Positions 9,825 to 23,414 are shown, counted from the stretch's first letter. The stretch: DNA of 56,015 bases from Nitrosomonas eutropha (GCF_003201195.1 NZ_QICQ01000017.1:1-56015); one strand, 5' to 3'. A program made the numbers and translations. The notes: generated by a model not told the origin, from the sequence alone.

Positions 9825-11588
9825 TCAATAGGTTCTCGCTTTGGGCGGGAAAGATTCAACGGTCAGCGGCTTTAGTCGTACCGGTTTATAATCCAGGTGT
9901 TTATCCTTGCTGAAAAACAGAGAGTGCTTGAGCCATTTCTGGTCATCCCGCTCGGGAAAATCATCACGAGCATGCGCTCCCCGACTTTCATGGCGTGCTT
10001 CCGCTGAAATCATGGTAGCTACAGCTACTTCAATCAAGTTATCCAACTCAAGCGCTTCCACTCTGGCGGTATTGAACACCCTGCTTTTGTCCTGAATTTC
10101 AGTGTACTTAACCCGTTCGGCGATTTCGTTAATTTTTTCCACACCCTCTTTCAATACGTCAGAAAAGCGGAAGACACCACAATGCGTCTGCATGGTTTTA
10201 CGCAGTGCCGCATTCGTTGCAGCAACACTTTCTCCATTCTTCTGGGTTTCCAGACGTGAAAGCCTTGTCAGTGTTTGTTCTGCTACATCCTGTGGCAATG
10301 ATTTGTGATGACTATTTTTGGTCAGATCTTCAATAATTTGATTACCGGCAGCACGTCCAAACACGACAATATCCAGCAGCGAATTCGTACCCAGCCGGTT
10401 TGCACCATGTACTGACACACAGGCGCATTCGCCGACCGCATAAAGCCCCGGCACGGCTTCTTCCGGACTGGTTTTATAGGGAGCGACCACCTGGCCATGA
10501 TAATTAGTGGGAATACCCCCCATCATGTAGTGCGCAGTCGGGACAACCGGAATGGGTGCCTCAATAGGATCGATATGCGCAAATCTGAGCGAGATTTCCC
10601 GGATGCCGGGAAGTTTGGATTGGATGGTTTCTGCACCTAGATGATCCAGCTTTAACAGCAAGTGATCACCGTCCGGGCCGCACCCTCTGCCTTGCATAAT
10701 CTCCGTAACCAGCGCACGCGATACAACATCCCGGCTGGCCAGATCCTTGGCATGGGGTGCATAACGCTCCATAAAACGTTCACCCTCAGCATTCAGCAGA
10801 TAGCCACCTTCTCCGCGCACTGCCTCACTGATCAGCATGCCTGCACCATACACGCCTGTTGGGTGAAACTGCCAGAATTCCATGTCTTCCAGTGGAATAC
10901 CTGCTCGCGCAGCCATTCCCAAGCCATCGCCCGTATTAATGAGCGCATTGGTACTGGCCTCAAAAATGCGACAAGCTCCTCCCGTGGCCAGTAGCGTTGC
11001 ACGAGCCTGCAAGATCATGACTTCACCAGTTTCCATTTCCAGTGCCGTGATTCCCAGCACTTCGCCTTCATGATCGCGGATCAAATCCAGCCCCAACCAT
11101 TCCACGAAAAACTGGGTGTTGGAGCTGACATTACGCTGATACAGAGTATGCAGCATGGCATGGCCGGTACGATCAGCAACTGCACAGGAACGGCTGGCCT
11201 GCTCTTCACCAAAGTGTAGGGATTGCCCGCCAAACGGGCGTTGATAAATTTTACCATTCGCCAATCTGTCAAATGGCATTCCGAAATGTTCCAGCTCATA
11301 TACAACTTCGGAAGCGTGGCGACACATAAATTCAATCGCATCCTGGTCGCCGAGATAATCCGAACCCTTGACGGTATCATACATGTGCCACCGCCAGTCA
11401 TCTTCAGTTATATTGCCCAATGCTGCAGCAATCCCCCCTTGTGCTGCCACGGTATGTGACCGGGTCGGGAAAACCTTGGATAAAACCGCAACCTTGAATC
11501 CAGCCTCGGACAACTGCAATGCGGCACGCATACCTGCTCCGCCCGCGCCGACAATGACCACATCAAATTTCCTTTGTTTAACTTTCAC
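9825..11588 (-). CDS. sdhA: Succinate dehydrogenase flavoprotein subunit
   Basis: SdhA oxidises succinate to fumarate in complex II and carries covalent FAD. The 587-residue protein starts with the dinucleotide fold VIVGAGGAGMRAALQ, the FAD-linking histidine region RSHTVAAQGG, the active-site segment FHPTGVYGAGMLISEAVRGE, and the C-terminal SRGAHARDDFPERDD capping region. The start is GTG at 11588, one base after the sdhD stop. It follows sdhC and sdhD, but the iron-sulfur subunit gene sdhB is not adjacent and not anywhere in the window; an ankyrin gene follows instead. Function requires an SdhB encoded elsewhere. Confidence 0.95.
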   Translation of the reverse strand: MKVKQRKFDVVIVGAGGAGMRAALQLSEAGFKVAVLSKVFPTRSHTVAAQGGIAAALGNITEDDWRWHMYDTVKGSDYLGDQDAIEFMCRHASEVVYELEHFGMPFDRLANGKIYQRPFGGQSLHFGEEQASRSCAVADRTGHAMLHTLYQRNVSSNTQFFVEWLGLDLIRDHEGEVLGITALEMETGEVMILQARATLLATGGACRIFEASTNALINTGDGLGMAARAGIPLEDMEFWQFHPTGVYGAGMLISEAVRGEGGYLLNAEGERFMERYAPHAKDLASRDVVSRALVTEIMQGRGCGPDGDHLLLKLDHLGAETIQSKLPGIREISLRFAHIDPIEAPIPVVPTAHYMMGGIPTNYHGQVVAPYKTSPEEAVPGLYAVGECACVSVHGANRLGTNSLLDIVVFGRAAGNQIIEDLTKNSHHKSLPQDVAEQTLTRLSRLETQKNGESVAATNAALRKTMQTHCGVFRFSDVLKEGVEKINEIAERVKYTEIQDKSRVFNTARVEALELDNLIEVAVATMISAEARHESRGAHARDDFPERDDQKWLKHSLFFSKDKHLDYKPVRLKPLTVESFPPKARTY

Positions 11589-11589
11589 G

Positions 11590-11949
11590 TCAGCCCCACA
11601 AAATATCCAAGAACCATATCAGATAGCCCAATAATGCCACGATACACATGACTTGCAGTGTCAGACGAATAAACATCGGGTGAACATAATCCATCAGGAC
11701 ATTGCGCACGCCCACCCAAGCATGCCAGCATAGACCGGCAAAACAAAGCAATGAAGCAATTTTTACCCACTGAATGGAAAATAGCGATTTAAATTCTTCG
11801 TAACCTTCAGGTTGGTAAACAACCACAAGTACAATCAGTAATCCGGTATAGACCGCCATTATTACAGCGGTCACTCGCTGCACAAGCCAGTCCCTTAAAC
11901 CATAATGTGCCCCGGTTATAATACGGTTTACAGGTTTTACCATAACCAT
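11590..11949 (-). CDS. sdhD: Succinate dehydrogenase membrane anchor subunit
   Basis: SdhD is one of two membrane anchors of complex II that bind haem b and quinone. The 119-residue protein has three predicted helices (about residues 28-50, 65-85, 95-117). The motif CWHAWVGVRNVLMDY at the end of helix 2 matches the family, with the histidine as a probable haem ligand and the downstream Asp-Tyr at the quinone site. It overlaps sdhC by 13 bases and abuts sdhA, so the genes are translationally coupled. Confidence 0.88.
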   Translation of the reverse strand: MVMVKPVNRIITGAHYGLRDWLVQRVTAVIMAVYTGLLIVLVVVYQPEGYEEFKSLFSIQWVKIASLLCFAGLCWHAWVGVRNVLMDYVHPMFIRLTLQVMCIVALLGYLIWFLDILWG

Positions 11950-12329
11950 ATTCCCGCCAATACTGTTAAAATCGCCCCGAAAATCAGCACCAGTTTGCTA
12001 CTCAGGCGAGCGTGCTGTAATTGCAAGCCGTAATGCATATCAAGCCCCAGATGACGAATACCGGCAAACAGATGATGTAGGAAAAACCAGGTTGCGAACA
12101 GCAGAAACAGCCTGCTCAGCGGATGAATTAGAATTGATTGCAAGCGGGCAAAACTCTCCGGTGATTCCAACATCATTTGCAGCCCGCAGAGAAATAACGG
12201 GATTCCCGGAAAAAAAAGCAATACGCCGCTAATGCGATGCAGAATGGAAACGATGGCGGGAAGAGGTTCTCTGATTTTAAACAGATTCAGATACTTGGGG
12301 CGTCGTCTCCCCGGATATTGAGTTTCCAT
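11937..12329 (-). CDS. sdhC: Succinate dehydrogenase cytochrome b556 subunit
   Basis: SdhC is the cytochrome b subunit of complex II. The 130-residue protein shows the family start RRPKYLNLFKIREPLPAIVSILHRISG, where the Ser and Arg near the first helix contribute to the quinone site, and the haem-ligand motif HHLFAGIRHLGLD in helix 2. Three helices are predicted. It is the first gene of the leftward sdhC-sdhD-sdhA operon and is divergent from pyrG, with about 180 bases between the two starts. Confidence 0.9.
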   Translation of the reverse strand: METQYPGRRRPKYLNLFKIREPLPAIVSILHRISGVLLFFPGIPLFLCGLQMMLESPESFARLQSILIHPLSRLFLLFATWFFLHHLFAGIRHLGLDMHYGLQLQHARLSSKLVLIFGAILTVLAGIWLW

Positions 12330-12372
12330 AAATAATCAATCAGACCAGATAAATTTATCGGTGGGTGGATAA

Positions 12373-16058
<3,686 letters not shown>

Positions 16059-16117
16059 ACATCTCGTCATAATAACTTGGTATTTATCGCAGTAAAACAG
16101 CTTGAAGGTGAAGATTC

Positions 16118-16360
16118 ATGATCTTCAAATGGATAATTCTAATCGCTCTTGGTTTTTTAGTTTTCTGGTTGCTCAAACCATTCCGAGGGAAACAAAAACA
16201 CTCAGTGGATACAACCCCAGGAGCAATTGAAGATATGGTGCGTTGTACGTATTGCGGTGTACACCTTCCAGAGAGCGAAGGTATTATTGGGGATGGTCAG
16301 CATTTCTGTTGTGTGGAGCACCGTCAATTATATTTACAATCCAGGTCTTGTCACAAGTAG
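16118..16360 (+). CDS. PP0621 family small membrane protein
   Basis: An 80-residue protein with one N-terminal transmembrane helix (IILIALGFLVFWLL, residues 6-19) and a cytoplasmic Cys-rich part: CTYCGVHLPESEG then FCCVEHRQLYL. The CxxC with a following Cys-Cys/His pair resembles a small metal-binding module, as in the PP0621 family found next to DNA or cell-envelope genes. No function is established. It lies 59 bases after ftsB and may be co-transcribed. Confidence 0.75.
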   Translation: MIFKWIILIALGFLVFWLLKPFRGKQKHSVDTTPGAIEDMVRCTYCGVHLPESEGIIGDGQHFCCVEHRQLYLQSRSCHK

Positions 16361-16463
16361 AAAAAGACAGGGGAATTCATGATCTGAAACTCAAGCAGAT
16401 CAATGATGTTTCTGATATATGGGTAATGTACTCCAGTACAGACAACAACTAGAAATGCTGCTC

Positions 16464-16485
16464 CCGGCTAATAATATTTAGCCGG
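16464..16485. terminator. Hairpin between convergent genes
   Basis: CCGGCTAA (16464-16471) pairs perfectly with TTAGCCGG (16478-16485) around a TAATAT loop. It sits between the rightward small membrane protein and the leftward rpmE. The symmetrical AT ends would allow action in both directions, but no T-run follows on either strand. Confidence 0.4.
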
Positions 16486-16551
16486 TACGGTATTTGCAAC
16501 AGAGAAACTCTCAGCCCGGCATAAAAAATGCTTTGCTGATTTCCCCTGATA

Positions 16552-16764
16552 TTACTTCTGTAAATATCTTCCGTATTTCTGATTGAATTTCTCAACCCTG
16601 CCTGCTGTATCTACGATTTTCTGTTTACCTGTGTAAAACGGATGGCAGGACGAACAAACCTCAATATGCAAAGGCCTGCTCAAAACGGATCGTGTCTTGA
16701 ATTCGCTGCCGCAGCTGCATGTTACGATTATTTCATGGTACTCCGGGTGGATGCCTTCCTTCAT
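16552..16764 (-). CDS. rpmE: Ribosomal protein L31 (zinc-binding type)
   Basis: L31 is a 50S subunit protein at the intersubunit bridge. The 70-residue protein [19 protein letters not shown] has four cysteines, two in CSC (16 and 18) and two in CSSC (37 and 40), the zinc-binding form. Its typical C terminus is [16 protein letters not shown]. Zinc-type L31 is usually replaced by a C-minus paralogue under zinc limitation. It follows rho, completing the conserved trxA-rho-rpmE order. Confidence 0.95.
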   Translation of the reverse strand: MKEGIHPEYHEIIVTCSCGSEFKTRSVLSRPLHIEVCSSCHPFYTGKQKIVDTAGRVEKFNQKYGRYLQK

Positions 16765-16937
16765 TTGATATCCTTATTTTATCTTGTAAGAGCTAAATAA
16801 AAGGCAGCTATTATCACTTAAGATAAGTATGGCTGCAACTAACTACAGCTGCGTTAACTGAAATAAAAACCTCCCCACAAGTAGTAAGGTATTAAATTTC
16901 CACCCAAATTGAATTGGCCAACGTGGTCTTCGCGGTA

Positions 16938-18197
16938 TTACACGCGCCGCATGGAATCAAAAAAATCAGCGTTATTTTTTGTGGCCTTAATTTTATCCAG
17001 CAGAAATGACATTGCATCCATCTCGTCCATCGGGTAAAGCAATTTACGCAGAATCCATATTTTTTGCAGGATTTCCGAGGATATCAAGAGTTCCTCTCGA
17101 CGAGTTCCTGAACGATTCACATTGATGGCAGGGTAAATACGCTTTTCTGCCATGCGCCGATCAAGATGAATTTCCATGTTACCAGTTCCTTTGAACTCCT
17201 CATAGATCACATCATCCATACGTGAACCGGTATCCACCAGCGCAGTGGCGATAATGGTAAGTGACCCCCCTTCTTCAATATTGCGTGCAGCACCAAAGAA
17301 GCGTTTGGGACGTTGTAATGCGTTTGCATCCACCCCACCGGTCAGCACCTTGCCGGAGGCAGGTACGATCATGTTATATGCACGCGCCAGGCGGGTAATT
17401 GAATCAAGCAGGATGACGACATCTTTCTTGTGCTCAACCAATCGTTTAGCCTTTTCGATCACCATATCGGCTACCTGAACATGACGAGCAGCCGATTCAT
17501 CAAAAGTTGATGATATGACTTCCCCCCTCACGGAACGTACCATTTCTGTAACTTCCTCAGGGCGCTCGTCAATCAAGAGCACCATTAACACCACATCCGG
17601 ATGATTGGCTGCAATAGAATGTGCGATGTGCTGAAGCATCACCGTTTTACCTGATTTTGGACTGGCCACCAATAACCCACGCTGACCTTTCCCAATGGGT
17701 GCAATTAAATCAATAATCCGACCCGTAATATTTTCCTCGGATTTATTATCGCGCTCCAACGTCAGACGCTCAGTTGGAAAAAGTGGCGTCAGATTTTCAA
17801 ATAGTATTTTGCGCTTGGAGTTTTCAGGTGGCTCATTATTAACCTTGTCTATCTTGACCAGTGCAAAATAACGCTCTCCTTCTTTCGGGGGTCGTATTTC
17901 ACCATCGACTGAATCCCCCGTATGCAAATTAAAACGACGGATCTGACTGGGGGAGATGTAAATATCGTCAGGCCCGGCAAGGTAGGATGTGTCTGGAGAG
18001 CGTAAAAACCCGAAGCCATCCTGCAGGATCTCCAATGTACCCTCTCCGAATATGCTCTCACCTTTACGTGCCTGGTTTTTCAGGAGGGCAAAAACCAGGT
18101 CTTGCTTGCGCATTCGGTTGGCACCCTCAATATCATTCGCGATAGCCATTTTTACCAACTCTGAAACATGAATGCTCTTTAAATCAGATAAACGCAT
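16938..18197 (-). CDS. rho: Transcription termination factor Rho
   Basis: Rho is the hexameric RNA helicase that terminates transcription. The 419-residue protein has the N-terminal helix bundle (1-50), the RNA-binding OB fold with [20 protein letters not shown], the P-loop [12 protein letters not shown] (about residue 177 onward), Walker [17 protein letters not shown] and the Q/R loops [20 protein letters not shown]. All catalytic motifs are intact. It lies about 210 bases downstream of trxA in the same direction. Confidence 0.97.
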   Translation of the reverse strand: MRLSDLKSIHVSELVKMAIANDIEGANRMRKQDLVFALLKNQARKGESIFGEGTLEILQDGFGFLRSPDTSYLAGPDDIYISPSQIRRFNLHTGDSVDGEIRPPKEGERYFALVKIDKVNNEPPENSKRKILFENLTPLFPTERLTLERDNKSEENITGRIIDLIAPIGKGQRGLLVASPKSGKTVMLQHIAHSIAANHPDVVLMVLLIDERPEEVTEMVRSVRGEVISSTFDESAARHVQVADMVIEKAKRLVEHKKDVVILLDSITRLARAYNMIVPASGKVLTGGVDANALQRPKRFFGAARNIEEGGSLTIIATALVDTGSRMDDVIYEEFKGTGNMEIHLDRRMAEKRIYPAINVNRSGTRREELLISSEILQKIWILRKLLYPMDEMDAMSFLLDKIKATKNNADFFDSMRRV

Positions 18198-18410
18198 GAA
18201 AGTGACTCTTGAAGATCAAAAAAAGTGCAGGTGAATGGAGGGAATATTCAGAGCGTGCTATGAGATGTATGAAATTATTGCCGGCTTACTCAATATCGGA
18301 TAATAAAATCGCGATTTGTAAAGACCGCTCAAGCTCTAATGAAATAGAGTCAGCCGAATGTAAAATTGCACGTAACTCACTCGGCCTGTATCAGTACTTA
18401 AAATCTGGTT

Positions 18411-18737
18411 TTACAGATGGTCATCAACAAACGCTATCAACTGCGATTTTGATAAGGCCCCAACCTTTGTGGCCTCAATATTCCCGTTCTTGAACAGCAT
18501 CAAGGTCGGAATTCCACGAATACCGTATTTCTGTGGAGTTGATTGATTTTCATCAATATTAAGTTTAGCTACTTTAAGGCGACCATTATATTCATTTGCA
18601 ATTTCATCCAGAATGGGTGCAATCATTCTGCATGGTCCACACCATTCAGCCCAATAATCGACAAGTACCGGGAGGGGACATTGCAATACCTCTGCCTCAA
18701 AAGTTGCATCTGTAACATAATGGATGTGTTGGCTCAT
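18411..18737 (-). CDS. trxA: Thioredoxin
   Basis: Thioredoxin reduces protein disulfides, including ribonucleotide reductase (nrdAB in this window). The 108-residue protein starts [21 protein letters not shown] at 18737 is chosen because AGAGGA lies just upstream, although the frame opens 24 codons earlier. The active site WCGPC has Cys33 and Cys36, and the cis-proline lies in [14 protein letters not shown]. Confidence 0.96.
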   Translation of the reverse strand: MSQHIHYVTDATFEAEVLQCPLPVLVDYWAEWCGPCRMIAPILDEIANEYNGRLKVAKLNIDENQSTPQKYGIRGIPTLMLFKNGNIEATKVGALSKSQLIAFVDDHL

Positions 18738-19224
18738 GAAATCCTCTTTTAAAGTTTGCTGGATCAAAGTGAACGCTGACGGCAGTTGCAGTCTGTTGCA
18801 ACTGACCAATTAACTGAATTCAAATGATAGTGTCCTAAACAGCCACTAAAGACAACTTGAATTCTAAAATGACTCTATATTTGTATACTACAGAAAGAAC
18901 GGGCGGGTAATAAGTAAACTATGCAGTGTTTTTGTTTTTTAAAAATGTAGCTTTTACCGTAACTGTGAGGCAAAACTAAAAGATCTGAATATTTTATATA
19001 TTATACTTACAATAACATTCAAATCAATAAATTTGTCAACATTTTTGAATTTTTTGCAAGTATTCCAGCAGGACAATCCCGGTGATTATCGGCACAAGCA
19101 GACTTTGAATCATCTTGTAATAAGTCCAATAATACTGCAAGTCTGTAAATTACTCCTTTATTCATTATGTTTGCGCACTTAGATTAACCCATATGAAAAC
19201 CTGATTTTAAGCTGACAACTTTCA
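18738..19224. other. AT-rich gene-free region between trxA and mltB
   Basis: No gene is visible in this divergent spacer. It contains a perfect hairpin CAGTTGCA/TGCAACTG (18783-18790 and 18797-18804), 46 bases before the trxA start, and a larger inverted repeat GAATTCAA (18816-18823) with TTGAATTC (18857-18864) enclosing a smaller AGTG/CACT repeat. Promoters for trxA and mltB must lie here but could not be assigned with confidence. Confidence 0.5.
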
Positions 19225-20382
19225 ATGAAACACCTCTCTTTACCTGATCAAAGCAAATACTTCGAACTGATTCGCAGCACTCTGAAACATTTATCAGGAT
19301 TTTTACAAATGAACTACGATTTCTGCTCAACTCGTCCGGCATTCCTGAACTTCTTGGTTAAAAATCTATTCAGGCTGATAAATTCCAGTTATTTTCCGGA
19401 TCGCCTGCTTTTATTTATGCCAATAATCCTGATTGTTTATTCTTCAGTTTGTCTAGCCGCACAACCAACTCCCATTTCGCGCTCAGAAGTCAGAAATTTT
19501 ATAACGTATATGGTGAACCACCATCAATATGAAATAGACGAATTAGAAAAAATATTTTCTCAGACAAATTTCCGGCCCGATATTCTCAAGCTGATCTCTA
19601 CCCCGGCCTCAGCAATTACCTGGGATGAATATCGGAAACGATTTGTCAATATGCAGCGCATTAGAGGTGGAATTAATTTCTGGAACAAGCACGCCAGCGA
19701 ATTGGAACAGGCAAGAAAAATCTACGGTATTCCTGAGGAAATCATCGTCGCGATTATCGGTATTGAGACTGCTTATGGCTCATCAACCGGCACCTACCGC
19801 ATCATGGATGCATTGACAACACTAGCTTTCGATTTCCCCAGAAGAGCAGACTATTTTCGTGAAGAGCTGGAGCAGTATTTATTGCTGGCAAGGGAGCAAA
19901 AATTTGGTTTGCTGGACATCAAAGGCTCTTATGCCGGGGCAATTGGCATCCCTCAATTTATGCCCGGAAGCTACAGGCGCTACGCAGTTGATTTTAATCA
20001 TGATGGGAAAATTGATTTATCCGGGAGTGCTGCCGATGCGATTGGCAGTATAGGCAATTATCTGAAGGAATATGGATGGGAAGCAGGCAAGCCGATTGCT
20101 GTTCGTGCGCGGATCAGATCAGAAAACTTTCAGAAGTTTCTGGATGCGGGCATAGAACCGTTACATTCAGTTAAAAAATTACGCGAAGCCGGCATCATCC
20201 CACTCGATTCAATTACAGATGACACTCTGTCAGCCTTGCTGGAATTGAACAGCCAAGATAACCGCCAGTTCTGGCTGGGATTCAGAAATTTTTATGCAAT
20301 CACACGCTACAACCGCAGCACTTTTTATGCCATGTCCGTTTTTGAGCTGGCCAGAGCAATTCGCGTTGCCAGATCTTCATAG
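19225..20382 (+). CDS. mltB: Lytic murein transglycosylase B
   Basis: MltB cleaves peptidoglycan between MurNAc and GlcNAc with formation of 1,6-anhydroMurNAc. The 385-residue product has a hydrophobic export segment at about 60-78 (LLLFMPIILIVYSSVCLAAQ); there is a Cys in it but no good lipobox. The catalytic Glu181 sits in AIIGIETAYGSSTG, followed by YAGAIGIPQFMPGSYRRYAVDFN with the family calcium-like loop DFNHDGKIDL. The N-terminal 55 residues before the hydrophobic stretch are longer than usual, so an internal start such as Met29 is possible. Confidence 0.9.
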   Translation: MKHLSLPDQSKYFELIRSTLKHLSGFLQMNYDFCSTRPAFLNFLVKNLFRLINSSYFPDRLLLFMPIILIVYSSVCLAAQPTPISRSEVRNFITYMVNHHQYEIDELEKIFSQTNFRPDILKLISTPASAITWDEYRKRFVNMQRIRGGINFWNKHASELEQARKIYGIPEEIIVAIIGIETAYGSSTGTYRIMDALTTLAFDFPRRADYFREELEQYLLLAREQKFGLLDIKGSYAGAIGIPQFMPGSYRRYAVDFNHDGKIDLSGSAADAIGSIGNYLKEYGWEAGKPIAVRARIRSENFQKFLDAGIEPLHSVKKLREAGIIPLDSITDDTLSALLELNSQDNRQFWLGFRNFYAITRYNRSTFYAMSVFELARAIRVARSS

Positions 20383-20452
20383 CCAGCAGGTTGATAACCA
20401 TCAAATAGACCCTTCGAGGCGGTGCCCAAGATGATAGTCTCACTGGCGACGA

Positions 20453-20896
20453 TTAATCGTCCTGTAAGCGTACCGCAAGCACATCACATTTTGCATGATA
20501 AAGCACCCTGTTCGCAGTGGAACCCAATAACAATGCGAGTCCGTGTCTTCCACGCGAACCAACCACGATCAGATCAATCCTTTCCTGCTCAGCGATACGA
20601 ATAATTTCCTGTCTGGGCTCTCCCCAAATCAGCCAGCGGCAACCAGGATTGATTTCCAACTCATCACCTATTTCATTCAATTTTTGTTTCTCTGTCTCCA
20701 GCATTGCATAAGATATTTTGGTATCCAACAGAATCACGGTGCCGTAAGGCGTATCAGGCATGGGAATATTATCCAGAACATGAATAAGACTGAGCTTTGC
20801 CCCAGTTTGCAGCGCCAAACTCCTAGCTTTCTGCGCAACCTGGCTGTCCTGTGGTGAAAAATCCACGGCAAGTAAAATATGTTGGTAAACAGACAT
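20453..20896 (-). CDS. Universal stress protein, UspA family
   Basis: A 147-residue single-domain Usp protein. It begins with the family motif YQHILLAVDFSPQDS and ends with the ATP-binding signature VVGSRGRHGLALLLGSTANRVLYHA, which indicates an ATP-binding UspFG-like type rather than the non-binding UspA type. A Shine-Dalgarno AGGAAA precedes the ATG. It is convergent with mltB. Such proteins support survival under nutrient or oxidative stress; the specific role is unknown. Confidence 0.88.
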   Translation of the reverse strand: MSVYQHILLAVDFSPQDSQVAQKARSLALQTGAKLSLIHVLDNIPMPDTPYGTVILLDTKISYAMLETEKQKLNEIGDELEINPGCRWLIWGEPRQEIIRIAEQERIDLIVVGSRGRHGLALLLGSTANRVLYHAKCDVLAVRLQDD

Positions 20897-21027
20897 GATT
20901 TTCCTGACAAGTTAATAAAGCAGAGTTAAGGAATCTCCGTACCAATAACCATCATTAATTTTCAAAACTAGCGATATTATGTTTCATTAGAATTAAAACA
21001 GATAGCTCAACAGGCATTATTCTGCGC

Positions 21028-23361
21028 TCATTCTCTGATTAGGAATAATATCTGTCTGGCGGAGACCTTGCTTCCCGCCGGGCTGAATATCTGGTGTACT
21101 ACGCCGCTGACAGGTGCCTTGATCGTAAATTCCATCTTCATTGATTCCAATACCGCTAAAGCATCACCCGTGTTCACATGCTGTCCTTCACTTACCAGCA
21201 ATTTCCATACAATACCGGTTAAATGTGTGTTTACCACACAAGTTCCTGTAGGTATGGTGATATTGTACGGTACGCAGTTGTTTTCCGGGGGTTCACTGGT
21301 CGTATAATTTTCCTGCCCATCCGCTTTCCAGCGTTCACGCTCAGCTATGTAGGCAGCTTTCTGCTTTGTTTTGAAGGCATCAATCGATACAGCATGTTCT
21401 TTCAGAAAGTTGTTGTATTGTTTGAGATTGAAACGATCTTCTTCAATGTACGGACTAAATCTTCCATTCGGAAAATCTTTGCGTATCTTGGCCAGCTCTG
21501 CCTCTGTCACAGGGTAGAAGCGCACCTGATCAAAGAAACGGAGCAACCAAGGTTTGCCCTCTTTAAAATCTTTTGTCTGAATATGGCTGTTCCACATCTG
21601 TATGGTACGTCCCACCAGCTGATAACCACCCGGGCTCTCCATACCGTACACACACATATAGGCGCCGCCAATCCCTACCGCATTCTCTGGTGTCCAGGTA
21701 CGGGCTGGATTGTATTTGGTCGTGACCAAGCGATGTCTTGGATCCACAGGCGTGCCCAGTGGCGCACCCAGATAGACATCCCCTAATCCCATCACTAGAT
21801 AGCTGGCATCAAAAATAATGTTCCTGACTTCATCAATACCGTTCAATCCATTGATTCGTCGTATAAATTCGATATTGTCCGGATTCCATGGTGCATCCTT
21901 ACGCACAGATTGCATATATTTTTTCATAGCCAGCTGAACGGATGAATCGTTCCAGGAAAGCGGCAGATGCACGATCCGTGTCGGTACTTCCATATTTTCA
22001 ACGGAAGGTAGTTTTTGCTCTGCAGAAATCAGCGTGTCCAGCAATCTGCTGCGTGGCAATATTCTGGAATCAAAGCGGATATGCAGTGAGCGGATGCCGG
22101 GCGTCAAATCCACGATTCCCGGCAGATCACCGCCATCCACAGCCTGCTGCAACCATTCCATCAGCGCATGGATACGAAAACGCAGGTTGAAATCAAGCGT
22201 CATCGAGCCATATTCTACCAGCAGGTTTTTATCTCCCGCCTGCCGATACACAACCTGCACCTGTTCGCCTGCTTCTGGAATGGTATGCAAGATGGGAGTA
22301 TCGGGTGATGTTGACGTCGCTGTCTTTATCGTAGTTGGCGCCGATATTGTTTCCGGGAGATGCAAACTGCGGACGAATGCATCTTGAGATGCCTCTAGTG
22401 CTGTTGCATCATCGGCTGTGATGCGCTGAAAGGTAATGCGATCACCAGGCTGGAGTTGCCCCATTTTCCACTGCTCAGCATACGCAACTGTTACCAGACA
22501 GACGAACCCACCCAGGCTGGGACCATCCGGCCCAAGAATAACCGGCAGATCTCCAGTAAAGTCCACCGCGCCAATTGAATAGGGAACATCGTGCACATTG
22601 GAAGGATGCAGTCCAGCCTCTCCACCATCTGTCCTTGCCCATTCTGGTTTCGGGCCGATCAGACGCACGCCGGTACGATCAGAGTTATGGTGCACGACCC
22701 ATTCGGCAGCAAAGAAACCCGTGACGCTTTTTTCTGTAAAGAAATCTGGCGCGCCATGCGGGCCATATAGCACTGCGATTTTCCAGTGATGGGTATATTG
22801 CGGTACAGCTGCTTGCGGCAGTTCATGCGGAACATACTCTGCATAGAGGTCTGCTGCGATGTTCAACATATCGCCTGCCTGTAGGATGCGACCTTCATGC
22901 CCGCCGAACTGGCCCAGCATGAAGGTGGATTTGCTGCCGAGATAATCCGGGACGTCAATACCGCCCTGTATTGCCAGATAAACCCGGCTGCCCTGATCCA
23001 GCACATCGCCAAAAACAAGTAATGTCCCTGCTTTAACCTTGTGCGATTTCCATTGCGCTAATGGCTTTCCGTTCAAGGTTACTTCGACGGGAGCGCCCGT
23101 CACTGCGATGACACTGTCGTAATGAATGCGCAGAGTCGGCCCCGAAAAAGTGATTTCAATAGCAGCCTGCCCTTCCTCATTTCCCACCAGGCGATTAGCG
23201 AGCCTGAATGCCAGGCTGTCCATCGGCCCGGAAGGTGGTACACCGATATTCCAGTAACCTCGTCTTCCAGGGTAGTCCTGTATCGTAGTTTGTATTCCAG
23301 GTGTGACTACTTCAATAACAGGTTTGGCGGCTTTACTCGTACTTAACGTTTTATCGGACAT
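21028..23361 (-). CDS. Urea/guanidine carboxylase paralogue lacking the biotin carboxylase domain
   Basis: A 777-residue protein made of a KipA-like carboxyltransferase half (about residues 15-330, TTIQDYPGRRGYWNIGVPP), a KipI-like half (about 370-570, with VYRQAGDKNLLVEYGSMTLD), a linker, and a C-terminal biotinyl domain whose biotin lysine is in VLESMKMEF. It aligns from its N terminus to the second part (from about residue 455) of the full carboxylase at 27304-30924 at roughly 70 percent identity, but has no biotin carboxylase domain. ATG at 23361 is preferred because GGAG lies six bases upstream; the frame opens at 23373. No remnant of the missing domain lies upstream, where a DUF1989 gene ends 53 bases away. 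It may need an external biotin carboxylase, possibly the full-length paralogue (inference). Confidence 0.85.
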   Translation of the reverse strand: MSDKTLSTSKAAKPVIEVVTPGIQTTIQDYPGRRGYWNIGVPPSGPMDSLAFRLANRLVGNEEGQAAIEITFSGPTLRIHYDSVIAVTGAPVEVTLNGKPLAQWKSHKVKAGTLLVFGDVLDQGSRVYLAIQGGIDVPDYLGSKSTFMLGQFGGHEGRILQAGDMLNIAADLYAEYVPHELPQAAVPQYTHHWKIAVLYGPHGAPDFFTEKSVTGFFAAEWVVHHNSDRTGVRLIGPKPEWARTDGGEAGLHPSNVHDVPYSIGAVDFTGDLPVILGPDGPSLGGFVCLVTVAYAEQWKMGQLQPGDRITFQRITADDATALEASQDAFVRSLHLPETISAPTTIKTATSTSPDTPILHTIPEAGEQVQVVYRQAGDKNLLVEYGSMTLDFNLRFRIHALMEWLQQAVDGGDLPGIVDLTPGIRSLHIRFDSRILPRSRLLDTLISAEQKLPSVENMEVPTRIVHLPLSWNDSSVQLAMKKYMQSVRKDAPWNPDNIEFIRRINGLNGIDEVRNIIFDASYLVMGLGDVYLGAPLGTPVDPRHRLVTTKYNPARTWTPENAVGIGGAYMCVYGMESPGGYQLVGRTIQMWNSHIQTKDFKEGKPWLLRFFDQVRFYPVTEAELAKIRKDFPNGRFSPYIEEDRFNLKQYNNFLKEHAVSIDAFKTKQKAAYIAERERWKADGQENYTTSEPPENNCVPYNITIPTGTCVVNTHLTGIVWKLLVSEGQHVNTGDALAVLESMKMEFTIKAPVSGVVHQIFSPAGSKVSARQILFLIRE

Positions 23362-23414
23362 TCTGTTCTCCATGCTCGGTAATGTCTGGCTCAGGGGGCA
23401 GGGTTCGGCTATTG

